A stretch of 6,493 nt of DNA from Candidatus Halomonas stercoripullorum (GTDB lineage: Bacteria; Pseudomonadota; Gammaproteobacteria; Pseudomonadales; Halomonadaceae), in the NCBI GenBank assembly GCA_019114645.1, contig DXFC01000101.1, positions 1 to 6,493 of the forward strand, read 5' to 3'. The translations under genes were made by a program, and so were the position numbers. Below, piece after piece: positions 1 to 5,851 of this stretch. The first letter of the stretch is position 1; every line of letters starts with the position of its first letter. Under the pieces are notes generated by a model, which was not told where the DNA came from, ran no database searches, and worked only from the letters and a program-made list of their open reading frames with translations.

Positions 1-92
1 GGGCTATTGCCAAATTGCTGTGGATTATTATTTTGCTGGTGTTCCCGGTGCTGGGGCTGATCCTATGGTTGCTACTGGGGCCCAAGGGGTAG
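1..92 (+). CDS. C-terminal end of a small membrane protein, PLDc_N-like (partial)
   Basis: Only the last 29 codons and a TAG stop are in the window; the reading frame begins at base 3. The visible residues are almost all hydrophobic (AKLLWIIILLVFPVLGLILW, then LLLGPKG) and form one transmembrane helix with a central proline, ending in a short Gly-Pro-Lys-Gly tail. This resembles the second helix of small PLDc_N-family proteins, whose helix typically carries a P-(V/L)-(I/L)-G motif followed by a Tyr/Trp-Leu-Leu stretch. That name reflects a family resemblance only; no catalytic residue is visible and the protein is probably not an enzyme. Its 3' end overlaps the convergent DUF3565 gene by 21 bp. 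It could instead be the tail of any small inner-membrane protein. Confidence 0.5.
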   Translation, partial: AIAKLLWIIILLVFPVLGLILWLLLGPKG

Positions 93-299
93 CACTTGGA
101 AGTCGCGGGGTTCGCCCCGCTCACACTTAACGCACTCCAGTTTCAGGCCAAGTCGTGAGCGGCGACCCGCCTCGGTCACGACCCAGGGGCGTTCAATCCA
201 GGGTGGTTGATGGCGGACATGCTGATTGTGTCCGCAGGCGAGCTTGGCGACCCAGTGCCCTTCGTCGTCCGTGTGATAGCCTACGATGGGTTGGCGCAT
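72..299 (-). CDS. DUF3565 family protein, probable small zinc-binding protein
   Basis: This is a 75-residue protein of unknown function. It has the features I know from the DUF3565 family: an N-terminal IVGYHTDDEGHWVAKLACGH stretch, then QHVRHQPPW and RPWVVTEAGR, and a C-terminal C-x2-C pair. Cys22, His24, His27, His30, Cys56 and Cys59 are candidate metal ligands, which is an inference from spacing. The open frame extends well upstream, but the start at 299 is strongly preferred: AGGAGA lies 5-6 nt before the ATG, and the upstream extension only shadows the pseudopilin gene. It begins 25 bp after the fimT stop on the same strand, so co-transcription is likely. Its stop lies within the convergent membrane-protein gene. 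No signal peptide or membrane segment is seen, so it is probably cytoplasmic. Family assignment is fairly sure; function is unknown. Confidence 0.85.
   Translation of the reverse strand: MRQPIVGYHTDDEGHWVAKLACGHNQHVRHQPPWIERPWVVTEAGRRSRLGLKLECVKCERGEPRDFQVLPLGPQ
105..120. other. Perfect 6-bp GC hairpin with TTCG loop inside the convergent gene end
   Basis: GCGGGG at 105-110 and CCCCGC at 115-120 are exact complements around a TTCG loop. The hairpin lies within the last codons of the DUF3565 gene and begins 12 nt after the stop of the + strand membrane-protein gene. It could help end + strand transcription, but no run of T follows (TCACACTTAA), so it is not a canonical intrinsic terminator. 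It may simply reflect GC-rich codons. Confidence 0.35.
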
Positions 300-324
300 A
301 AGGTCTCCTGCGCAAGGCTGAAAT

Positions 325-873
325 TCAGCAGTTCGCGTTGTCGCCACTGCGTAGCCGGCCGAAATTGCTGAGCACCAGCTCGACTCCCCGGCTGTGGCGA
401 CCACAGATGTGGAAGGTGCCATTGTGCAGGGTCGGTCGACCCAGTGGATTGTAGCGTACCGGCTTGCCATCCTGGCGAAATGAGGTCCGGGTACCATGCC
501 CCCTTTCGATGACCCGCAGTAGCGCCTCTTCGGTGAAACCATTACCCGCCAGTGGGCCGAGCACGATGGCCAGCGGGGCACTCCAGTCGTCAGTATCACA
601 ATGTTGTCGGTCCGGGCTAGGGCAGACAATGACATCGCTACGCCGGGTAATGGCGGTATTGCGGCCCAACGAGAGGGCTACGCGCAAGCGATGCGTTTCA
701 GCAAGCACTTCCTGGCGTGCCCGTAAATCCTGATAGCCGGGAATCGCCCAGCCCAACATCACAATGGCGACACTGATAGCCATCAGCAACTCGATAAGGG
801 TGAAACCCCGCTGAGCTATGGAGTGGCATGGAGGTATGAAGTGGCATGGCGTGAAGGCTCGCTTGGCATGCAT
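325..873 (-). CDS. fimT: Type IV pseudopilin, FimT/GspH family
   Basis: This is a minor-pilin-like protein of 182 residues. The prepilin peptidase motif RG|FTLIELL places cleavage after Gly23, with Glu at mature position 5, followed by the hydrophobic helix (to about residue 46) that anchors or polymerises pilins. The GspH/FimT C-terminal domain follows, with CPSPDRQHC (Cys84, Cys92), a YNPLGRPT-x3-GTFHIC strand pair (Cys157) and a terminal Cys182. GRLR at 172-175 matches the GRxR tail motif reported for DNA-binding FimT proteins in natural transformation, which favours FimT over secretion pseudopilin GspH. The start at 873 has AGGAA upstream (CAGGAACGTCC then ATG). An earlier ATG at 939 would add 22 residues and has less support. 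The 23-residue leader is long and contains an internal duplication. No other pilus gene is in the window, so this is an orphan copy. The function is inferred. Confidence 0.85.
   Translation of the reverse strand: MHAKRAFTPCHFIPPCHSIAQRGFTLIELLMAISVAIVMLGWAIPGYQDLRARQEVLAETHRLRVALSLGRNTAITRRSDVIVCPSPDRQHCDTDDWSAPLAIVLGPLAGNGFTEEALLRVIERGHGTRTSFRQDGKPVRYNPLGRPTLHNGTFHICGRHSRGVELVLSNFGRLRSGDNANC
823..855. repeat. In-frame imperfect tandem duplication in the fimT leader
   Basis: Two adjacent copies share GTGGCATGG at their left end and TGAA at their right end: an 18-bp copy at 823-840 and a 15-bp copy at 841-855. Both lengths are multiples of three, so the frame is kept. On the - strand they encode FIPPCH and FTPCH side by side within the prepilin leader peptide, upstream of the cleavage site. 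Confidence 0.7.
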
Positions 874-1019
874 GGACGTTCCTGGCCCGGGTTTCGGTCG
901 CACATTTACCCGAACCACTGTAATCGAACCAGGAGCCACGGCTATCCGTGCTGGCTGATGCTGATGTAAGCCATTGGCGTCAGGCTTTGCCCGCCCCGAC
1001 CTCAGGGGTGCACCTCACG

Positions 1020-1283
1020 TCATGCTTCGGGGGGCTGTTCCTGCAGGAAGCGGTCCCGATGGGCACTGCTGCAGAACCAGTGGTCGCCTTCGCGTATGGC
1101 TTCGGCTTGCGGTGTATGCACCTGGCACCAGGTGCACGGCACCATTTTACCCCCTTCTAGCTGTGCCGGATCGGCGGAGGCCTCTTCCCGATCGAGCTTC
1201 CACTCACGGTACATGCGGTAAAGCTTGAGACCGGCGAAGAACAGCACGGCAAAAATAATCAGGCGAATGAGCAACAGGTTCAT
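1020..1283 (-). CDS. PP0621 family protein: membrane anchor plus zinc-ribbon-like C-terminus
   Basis: This is an 87-residue protein of unknown function. It has one N-terminal transmembrane helix (about residues 3-19, LLLIRLIIFAVLFFAGLKLY), then a basic and charged linker, then a compact C-terminal part. The latter holds C-x2-C (Cys50, Cys53), His56, and a WFCSSAHRDRF segment (Cys71, His75), a pattern suited to binding one metal ion. This fits the PP0621 family, named after a Pseudomonas putida locus that I recall lying next to bamD-rluD-pgeF-clpB. The ATG at 1283 has GGGAG about 9 nt upstream. It is transcribed divergently from nadE across 97 bp. The fimT start lies 146 bp downstream on the same strand, so an operon is possible but not shown. 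The likely topology has the metal site on the cytoplasmic side, which is inference. Confidence 0.85.
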   Translation of the reverse strand: MNLLLIRLIIFAVLFFAGLKLYRMYREWKLDREEASADPAQLEGGKMVPCTWCQVHTPQAEAIREGDHWFCSSAHRDRFLQEQPPEA

Positions 1284-1380
1284 CCTTTTATACTCCCAAG
1301 GGCGGGCACGAGACTTTGCCAGTCAGGCGTCCTTGCGGGACAATGACAGAGACAACGATTCTCAAGAGATTTCTACGCCC
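1284..1380. promoter_or_regulatory. Divergent intergenic region between the PP0621 gene and nadE
   Basis: These 97 bp must hold the 5' signals of both genes. On the + strand, TATACT at 1289-1294 is a good -10 match, but I find no convincing -35 at the right distance, so the nadE promoter call is weak. On the - strand the GGGAG Shine-Dalgarno of the PP0621 gene is clear. The nadE Shine-Dalgarno is poor: AAGAG at 1364-1368 lies 12 nt from the ATG. Confidence 0.35.
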
Positions 1381-3012
1381 ATGCAAGACTTGACCCTGGT
1401 AATGGCGCAGTTGGACCCACTGGTGGGTGATATTCCCCGCAATGCGGACCGTGCCATCGAAGCAGTTCGCGAGGCGCGTATCGAGCATGGTGCCGATATC
1501 GTGGTCTTTCCCGAGCTGTTTCTGAGCGGCTATCCGCCAGAGGACTTGCTGTTGCGTCCCTCCATGGAGACTCGTCTGCGCGAAGCCCGCTCCCGCATGG
1601 CGGCGAAAATGTCACGCGACGTGCTGGTCATCATCGGCTACCCCGGCAGGCGCGAAGGCCTTGGCTACAATCTTGCGGGACTGCTCTATAACGGTGAGTG
1701 GATCGGCGAGTACGCCAAACAGATACTGCCTAATTATCAGGTGTTTGACGAGCGACGCTACTTCGCTACCGGCGAGCAGCCGCTGGTGGTCGAGCACAAG
1801 GGCATCAAGCTTGGCGTGTTGATCTGCGAAGACCTGTGGGATGGCGGGCCGTTACAGGCCACGCGGGACGCTGGCGCTGATATCGTGGTGACCCTTAATG
1901 CCTCGCCTTATCATCAGGACAAGCCGGCAGAGAGGCTGCGCCTGCTTGAGCAACGTGCTGCGGAAGTATCGTTGCCGCTGGTTTATGTCAACACCATTGG
2001 CGGTCAGGACGAGCTGGCGTTCGATGGTGGCTCGACCTGTGTTGGCGCCGATGGCGAGATTCGGGTGGGTGCGCCGTATTGGCAGGCAGGGCTCATGCCG
2101 GTTCTGCTGGTGCAGGAAAACGGGCGCTGGGTGCCGCAAGAGGGCGAGATCGAACCACTGGAGGGGCCCGAGGAGAGCCTGTATTGCGCATTGGTCAGCG
2201 GCCTGCGCGACTACGTCAACAAGAGCGGTTTCGATGGCGTTGTGCTGGGACTTTCCGGCGGGATCGACTCGGCGTTGTCACTGGCCATTGCTGTGGATGC
2301 CCTGGGGCCGCAGCGGGTACACGCGGTGATGATGCCCTACCGGTACACTGCCGAGATCTCCCGGGAAGACGCCGCCGAGCAGGCCCGGATGCTGGGTGTG
2401 GATTACCAGATTCTGCCGATCGAGCCGATGGTGGACGCCTTCACGGCGACCCTGGCGGAAACCTTCGCCGGCAGCGAGCGCGACACCACCGAAGAGAATT
2501 TACAATCGCGCTGTCGTGGCGTCCTGTTGATGGCCATTTCCAACAAGAAGGGGCTGATGGTGCTGACCACGGGCAACAAGAGCGAGATGGCCGTCGGTTA
2601 CGCCACGCTCTATGGCGATATGGTAGGTGGCTTCAACGCGCTCAAGGATGTTTACAAGACCTGGGTCTATCGCCTGGCACGCTGGCGCAACACCCAATCA
2701 CCGGCGATTCCCGAGCGGGTCATAACCCGCCCGCCCAGTGCCGAGCTGGCACCGGATCAGCAGGACAGTGACTCGCTGCCGGATTACGATACGCTGGATG
2801 GCATTCTGGTGCGCTATATCGAAGGTGACATGAGTGCCGAGGCGATCATTGAGGCGGGCTTCGACCGCGAGGCTGTCTATCAGGTCGTCAAGCTGGTGGA
2901 TCGCAGTGAGTACAAGCGACGCCAGGCAGCTATCGGGGTGCGTGTGACACCGCGTGGTTTCGGTCGTGACCGGCGCTATCCCATCGTCAATGGCTGGCAG
3001 CCCGGCGAGTAA
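1381..3012 (+). CDS. nadE: Glutamine-dependent NAD+ synthetase
   Basis: This enzyme makes NAD+ from deamido-NAD+ (nicotinate adenine dinucleotide), ATP and glutamine, the last step of NAD biosynthesis, in the cytoplasm. The 543-residue protein has both domains of the glutamine-using form. The N-terminal nitrilase-like glutaminase (about 1-265) shows the catalytic triad Glu45 (FPELFLSGYPPEDL), Lys113 (YAKQILPNYQVFDERRYF) and Cys149 (LICEDLWD). The C-terminal synthetase (about 268-543) has the ATP-binding P-loop SGGIDS (292-297), the MPYRYT segment near 319, and TTGNKSE (396-402). All key residues are present and the length is normal. The frame is open back to 1225, but that extension runs into the divergent PP0621 gene; homologues begin at this M-x2-LTLVMAQLDPLVGD, so 1381 is chosen despite a weak Shine-Dalgarno. 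A bidirectional terminator follows the TAA. Confidence 0.97.
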   Translation: MQDLTLVMAQLDPLVGDIPRNADRAIEAVREARIEHGADIVVFPELFLSGYPPEDLLLRPSMETRLREARSRMAAKMSRDVLVIIGYPGRREGLGYNLAGLLYNGEWIGEYAKQILPNYQVFDERRYFATGEQPLVVEHKGIKLGVLICEDLWDGGPLQATRDAGADIVVTLNASPYHQDKPAERLRLLEQRAAEVSLPLVYVNTIGGQDELAFDGGSTCVGADGEIRVGAPYWQAGLMPVLLVQENGRWVPQEGEIEPLEGPEESLYCALVSGLRDYVNKSGFDGVVLGLSGGIDSALSLAIAVDALGPQRVHAVMMPYRYTAEISREDAAEQARMLGVDYQILPIEPMVDAFTATLAETFAGSERDTTEENLQSRCRGVLLMAISNKKGLMVLTTGNKSEMAVGYATLYGDMVGGFNALKDVYKTWVYRLARWRNTQSPAIPERVITRPPSAELAPDQQDSDSLPDYDTLDGILVRYIEGDMSAEAIIEAGFDREAVYQVVKLVDRSEYKRRQAAIGVRVTPRGFGRDRRYPIVNGWQPGE

Positions 3013-3055
3013 ACACTACCTGAATTGAATCCAGCCTATATCGAATCCAGCAGAT

Positions 3056-3097
3056 AAAAAGACGCCACCGGCGATATCGTCGGTGGCGTTCTTGTTT
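3056..3097. terminator. Bidirectional intrinsic terminator between nadE and bamD
   Basis: ACGCCACCG (3062-3070) pairs exactly with CGGTGGCGT (3081-3089). The arms extend outward by a G.T pair at 3061/3090 and inward by GCG/CGT over an ATAT loop. The + strand side continues TTCTTGTTT for nadE. The left flank AAAAA (3056-3060) gives a run of five T on the - strand for bamD. The hairpin therefore works in both directions between convergent genes. Confidence 0.9.
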
Positions 3098-3108
3098 GCG
3101 CCTGGCTG

Positions 3109-3942
3109 TCAGGCCGAGAGGGCGCTGGCCTCTACGTGTAGCGGCGTGAAGGTACGACCGCGCAGGCGCTCATTGCCCGGATCGTTCTCAATCAGTACCT
3201 GCAGCACCTCATGGGCACGGTCACGCATCTCGAGGCCCAGGTAACCTTCCACCATGGTAGCCAGTGCATCACGGGTGGCTTCGGATTCAGGGTAGTTCTC
3301 GATCACCCAGCGACCCCGCTCCACTGCGGCCAGGTAGGCACCCTTGCGCAGATAGAAGTCGGCCACGTGCAGTTCATGGCGAGCCAGCAGGTTGCGCAGG
3401 TAGACGATGCGTTGCTCGGCATCGGGTGCGTATTCGCTATCTGGATAGCGTGTCACGAGTTCGCGGAAATCACTGTAGGCGTCGCGCGAAGCACCCAGGT
3501 CACGCCGGGAAATATCGATCAGGCGTAGGCGCTCAAGACTGAAACGACCCGCTTGCCACGAAGCTAGACCACGCATATAGAGCGCATAGTCAGCCTGCGG
3601 GTGAGTAGGGTGCAACCGGATAAAGCGGCTCGCTGCGGCGCGGGTCGCTTCCCAGTCGTTCGTTTCGTAGTAGGCATAAATCAGCTCAAGCTGGGCCTGC
3701 TCGGCGTGACGACCAAACGGATAGCGCGTATCGATGGCCTCGAGTCGCGTGACGGCTGTGGTAAAGCGACGTCCCTCAAGGGCATCGCGTGCCTCCTCGT
3801 AGAGCTGCTGCTCGGCAACACCGGCGAACTCGTCCGGTTCTTCTTCTTCCGCTTCCGGGGCTGACCTGCCGGCACAGCCGGTAGCCAGAAGTGCAATGAG
3901 AAGCAATGTGACAAGATGTGTGGCGAGGGGAAGAGCGCGCAT
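3109..3942 (-). CDS. bamD: Outer membrane protein assembly factor BamD (lipoprotein)
   Basis: BamD is an essential lipoprotein of the BAM complex; it sits on the periplasmic face of the outer membrane and helps BamA insert beta-barrel proteins. The product here is 277 residues, slightly longer than E. coli BamD (245). It has a lipoprotein signal with a hydrophobic stretch and lipobox ATG|C, giving lipidated Cys23. An acidic linker follows (EAEEEEPDEF, 30-39), then about five TPR-like units. Hallmarks include YEEARDALEGRRFTTAV, RYPFG, LELIYAYYE, FIRLHPTHPQADYALYMRGL, SDFRELVTRYPDSEYA and ENYPESEATRDAL. ATG occurs twice in a row (3945 and 3942). The GAGG just upstream is 3 nt from the first and 6 nt from the second, so 3942 is preferred, but 3945 is possible; a further ATG at 3975 is unlikely. 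The gene is divergent from rluD and convergent with nadE. Confidence 0.96.
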   Translation of the reverse strand: MRALPLATHLVTLLLIALLATGCAGRSAPEAEEEEPDEFAGVAEQQLYEEARDALEGRRFTTAVTRLEAIDTRYPFGRHAEQAQLELIYAYYETNDWEATRAAASRFIRLHPTHPQADYALYMRGLASWQAGRFSLERLRLIDISRRDLGASRDAYSDFRELVTRYPDSEYAPDAEQRIVYLRNLLARHELHVADFYLRKGAYLAAVERGRWVIENYPESEATRDALATMVEGYLGLEMRDRAHEVLQVLIENDPGNERLRGRTFTPLHVEASALSA

Positions 3943-4115
3943 CATGATCCTCGTGTCTGATCCCGTGTCGGCCATGGTAGAATGGCCGTAACCCGACCAC
4001 TATAAAGCACCTTGTGTGAAAACGGCAGCATGTGTCAAAAACGCAGCTGTCAAATGCGGTCTCGCACGAATGAGACGGTCATTGTTTTTTCCAGGTGTCT
4101 CAGCGATAGCACACT
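3943..4115. promoter_or_regulatory. Divergent control region between bamD and rluD
   Basis: These 173 bp separate two divergent genes and contain no supportable ORF. For bamD, TATAGT on the - strand (3999-4004) is a plausible -10 that would give a leader of roughly 50 nt; its -35 is poor. On the + strand the overlapping TATAAA (4001-4006) could serve rluD. Two exact TTGACA hexamers occur on the - strand (4033-4038 and 4048-4053), but neither has a good -10 at 16-18 bp. Both lie in a tandem repeat block listed separately. Which of these are true promoter elements is undecided. Confidence 0.45.
4013..4058. repeat. Three short imperfect tandem repeats in the bamD-rluD intergenic region
   Basis: Unit 1 is at 4013-4030 (TGTGTGAAAACGGCAGCA), unit 2 at 4031-4047 (TGTGTCAAAAACGCAGC) and shortened unit 3 at 4048-4058 (TGTCAAATGCG). 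Units 1 and 2 match at 14 of 17 aligned bases. Units 2 and 3 share TGTCAAA, which is a TTGACA hexamer on the - strand. Their position upstream of bamD and rluD suggests binding sites for a regulator or for RNA polymerase, but no known operator is recognised. Confidence 0.5.
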
Positions 4116-5066
4116 ATGTCCCAGATCGTGGAAGCCCAGCAGCGCGTACCCATTACCCTTGCCGGTAGCCGTCTCGACCAGGTGGCCGCCGAGCTTTTTG
4201 TCGGCCACTCCCGCGAGCGCCTCAAGGGGTGGATCAAGTCGGGTGCGCTAACCATTGATGGTCACACCGGCAAACCCAAGGATCGCCTGGCCGGTGGCGA
4301 GTGGTTGCAGCTCTCGGCCACGCTGGAAGAGCAGGTGCGCTTCGAGCCCGAGGCGATTCCGCTCGCTGCCATTTATGAAGATGACGACATTCTGGTGGTA
4401 GACAAGCCGGCCGGTCTGGTCGTGCATCCAGCCGCCGGCAATCCCGATGGCACCCTGCTGAATGCGCTGCTGCACCATAGCCCGGGTCTGGCCAATGTGC
4501 CGCGAGCGGGGATCGTGCACCGGCTGGATAAAGACACCACCGGACTGATGGTGGTGGCCAAGACCCTGGCGGCGCAAACATCGCTGGTGGAGCAGCTACA
4601 AGCGCGCACGGTAGCGCGCGAATACGATGCCGTTTGTGTTGGAGTCATGACCTCTGGTGGGTCGGTCGATGCTCCCATCGGCAGGCATCCCAAGGATCGC
4701 AAGCGTCAGGCTGTACATGCCAGTGGCAAGCCTGCGCTGACCCATTATCGTGTAGTAGAGCGTTTCCGTAGCCATACCCATGTGCGCTGCCGGCTCGAAA
4801 CCGGGCGTACCCACCAGATCCGGGTGCACCTGGCGCATCGGCGCTTCCCGCTGGTGGGAGATCCGGTGTATGGCGGGCGGCTCAAACTGCCGGCGGGAGC
4901 CAGCGAGGGGCTCAAGACGCTGCTGCGCGAGTTCCCGCGTCAAGCGCTGCACGCCAGGCAGCTGGGCTTTGACCACCCGGGCAGTGGTGAACCAGTGACA
5001 TTCAGCGCCGCGCTGCCGGATGACTTGTTGCTACTGCTCGACTATTTGCGTGACGATCATGAGTGA
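4116..5066 (+). CDS. rluD: 23S rRNA pseudouridine synthase RluD
   Basis: RluD converts uridines 1911, 1915 and 1917 (E. coli numbering) in helix 69 of 23S rRNA to pseudouridine, acting on late 50S particles. The 316-residue product (E. coli 326) has an N-terminal S4 RNA-binding domain (about 17-65, with SRLDQVAAELF and SRERLKGWIKSGALTIDG). The RluA-type catalytic domain follows, with DDDILVVDKPAGLVVHP and the signature HRLDKDTTG, whose Asp138 is the catalytic residue. It also has LETGRTHQIRVHLAH and GDPVYGG. RluA and RluC belong to the same superfamily, but the S4 domain, the H-R-L-D-K-D-T-T-G context and the rluD-pgeF-clpB synteny identify RluD. The start is firm, because an in-frame TAG lies at 4107-4109 and no other start follows it. 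Oddly, no Shine-Dalgarno is visible close to this ATG. The stop overlaps the pgeF start. Confidence 0.96.
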   Translation: MSQIVEAQQRVPITLAGSRLDQVAAELFVGHSRERLKGWIKSGALTIDGHTGKPKDRLAGGEWLQLSATLEEQVRFEPEAIPLAAIYEDDDILVVDKPAGLVVHPAAGNPDGTLLNALLHHSPGLANVPRAGIVHRLDKDTTGLMVVAKTLAAQTSLVEQLQARTVAREYDAVCVGVMTSGGSVDAPIGRHPKDRKRQAVHASGKPALTHYRVVERFRSHTHVRCRLETGRTHQIRVHLAHRRFPLVGDPVYGGRLKLPAGASEGLKTLLREFPRQALHARQLGFDHPGSGEPVTFSAALPDDLLLLLDYLRDDHE

Positions 5067-5814
5067 TACACCACACCTGCAACCGACCCTGATTGAGCCT
5101 GACTGGCCGGCTCCCGCCAGTGTGCGTGCCTTTGTCACCACGCGTGAGAGTGGTCCAAGCCAGGGGGATTTTGCCAACTTCAATCCGGCCGGGCACGTGA
5201 ATGACAATCCCGTGCATGTGGCGTTGTGTCGCCGCCTGTTGGCCAACGAGCTGGGTGATGAGCGTCCGCTGCTATGGCTCAACCAGGTGCATGGGGTACA
5301 GGTGCAGCGCCACTACTCTGATAGCACACCAGAGGGCGATGCTGCGGTGGCTTTCGACCGCGGGCATGCCTGTGTCGTGCTCACCGCCGACTGTCTGCCA
5401 GTGTTTTTCTGCGACCGTGCCGGGACCCGCGTGGGAGTGGCCCATGCGGGCTGGCGTGGGTTGGCCGAGGGAGTGCTGGAGGCCACGGTGGCGGCGCTGG
5501 CTACTCCACCGGAGGAACTGATGGCGTGGCTGGGACCGGCGATCTCCAATGCCCAATTTGAAGTGGGTCCTGAAGTCTACCAGGCCTTTGTGGGTGTCCA
5601 TGCCGAAATGGATGAAGCGTTTGAGCCCAGCCCTTATCGCCTTGGTCACTACATGGCCGACCTTTATCGCCTGGCACGCCTGCGCCTGGCGCGTGCCGGA
5701 GTCACACAGGTAAGCGGCGGACATTTCTGCACCGCCTGCGAGCCACGCTTTTATTCCCACCGCCGCGATGATGGTCGTACAGGACGAATGGCCAGCGTGA
5801 TCTGGCTTTGTTGA
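5059..5814 (+). CDS. pgeF: Peptidoglycan editing factor PgeF (YfiH/LACC1 family)
   Basis: Members of this family are metal-dependent enzymes first described as multicopper or polyphenol oxidases. E. coli YfiH was later shown to prevent misincorporation of L-serine for L-alanine in the muropeptide precursor, and related proteins act on purine nucleosides. The product is 251 residues, normal for the family. The three conserved metal or catalytic residues are present: His78 (LNQVHGVQV), Cys112 (LTADCLPV) and His129 (VAHAGWRGL). The C-terminal signature CTACEPRFYSHRRD with GRTGRMASVIWL is also there. The ATG at 5059 overlaps the rluD stop (5064-5066) by 8 bp. No clear Shine-Dalgarno precedes it, so translation is probably coupled to rluD. 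An open extension to 5020 lies entirely within rluD and is rejected. The segment FNPAGHVNDNP departs slightly from the usual N-L-x2-H-V-G-D-D pattern. Confidence 0.94.
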   Translation: MSDTPHLQPTLIEPDWPAPASVRAFVTTRESGPSQGDFANFNPAGHVNDNPVHVALCRRLLANELGDERPLLWLNQVHGVQVQRHYSDSTPEGDAAVAFDRGHACVVLTADCLPVFFCDRAGTRVGVAHAGWRGLAEGVLEATVAALATPPEELMAWLGPAISNAQFEVGPEVYQAFVGVHAEMDEAFEPSPYRLGHYMADLYRLARLRLARAGVTQVSGGHFCTACEPRFYSHRRDDGRTGRMASVIWLC

Positions 5815-5851
5815 GCTGTGTCAAACCGCCACGCTTTTTCCCAACTCATGC

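Noticed and set aside
300..635. Long upstream extension of the DUF3565 frame
   Set aside because: It is a shadow of fimT in another frame; a strong Shine-Dalgarno (AGGAGA) marks the start at 299.
907..935. GGTTCGATTA on the - strand resembling a tRNA T-loop
   Set aside because: No acceptor stem, anticodon arm or CCA end can be built around it; it is not a tRNA.
934..956. Bulged hairpin upstream of fimT as a terminator for the PP0621 gene
   Set aside because: AGCC-ACGG and CCGT-x3-GGCT pair with a three-base bulge, but no run of T follows on the - strand, so termination cannot be supported.
1225..1380. N-terminal extension of the nadE frame by 52 codons
   Set aside because: It overlaps the divergent PP0621 gene, has no family similarity, and the conserved NadE N-terminus begins exactly at 1381.
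2079..2771. 230-codon + strand ORF inside nadE
   Set aside because: It is a frame-shifted reading of nadE rich in Gly, Arg and Ala, typical of GC-rich shadows; nadE is intact through this region.
4060..4090. GTCTC/GAGAC inverted repeat followed by six T as a terminator
   Set aside because: The stem is 5 bp with an 8-nt loop, the T run starts several bases too late, and no gene ends upstream on that strand.
5803..5839. Terminator after pgeF ending in CTTTTT
   Set aside because: Only a broken CTTTG/CAAA-type pairing precedes the T run; the stem is too weak to call.
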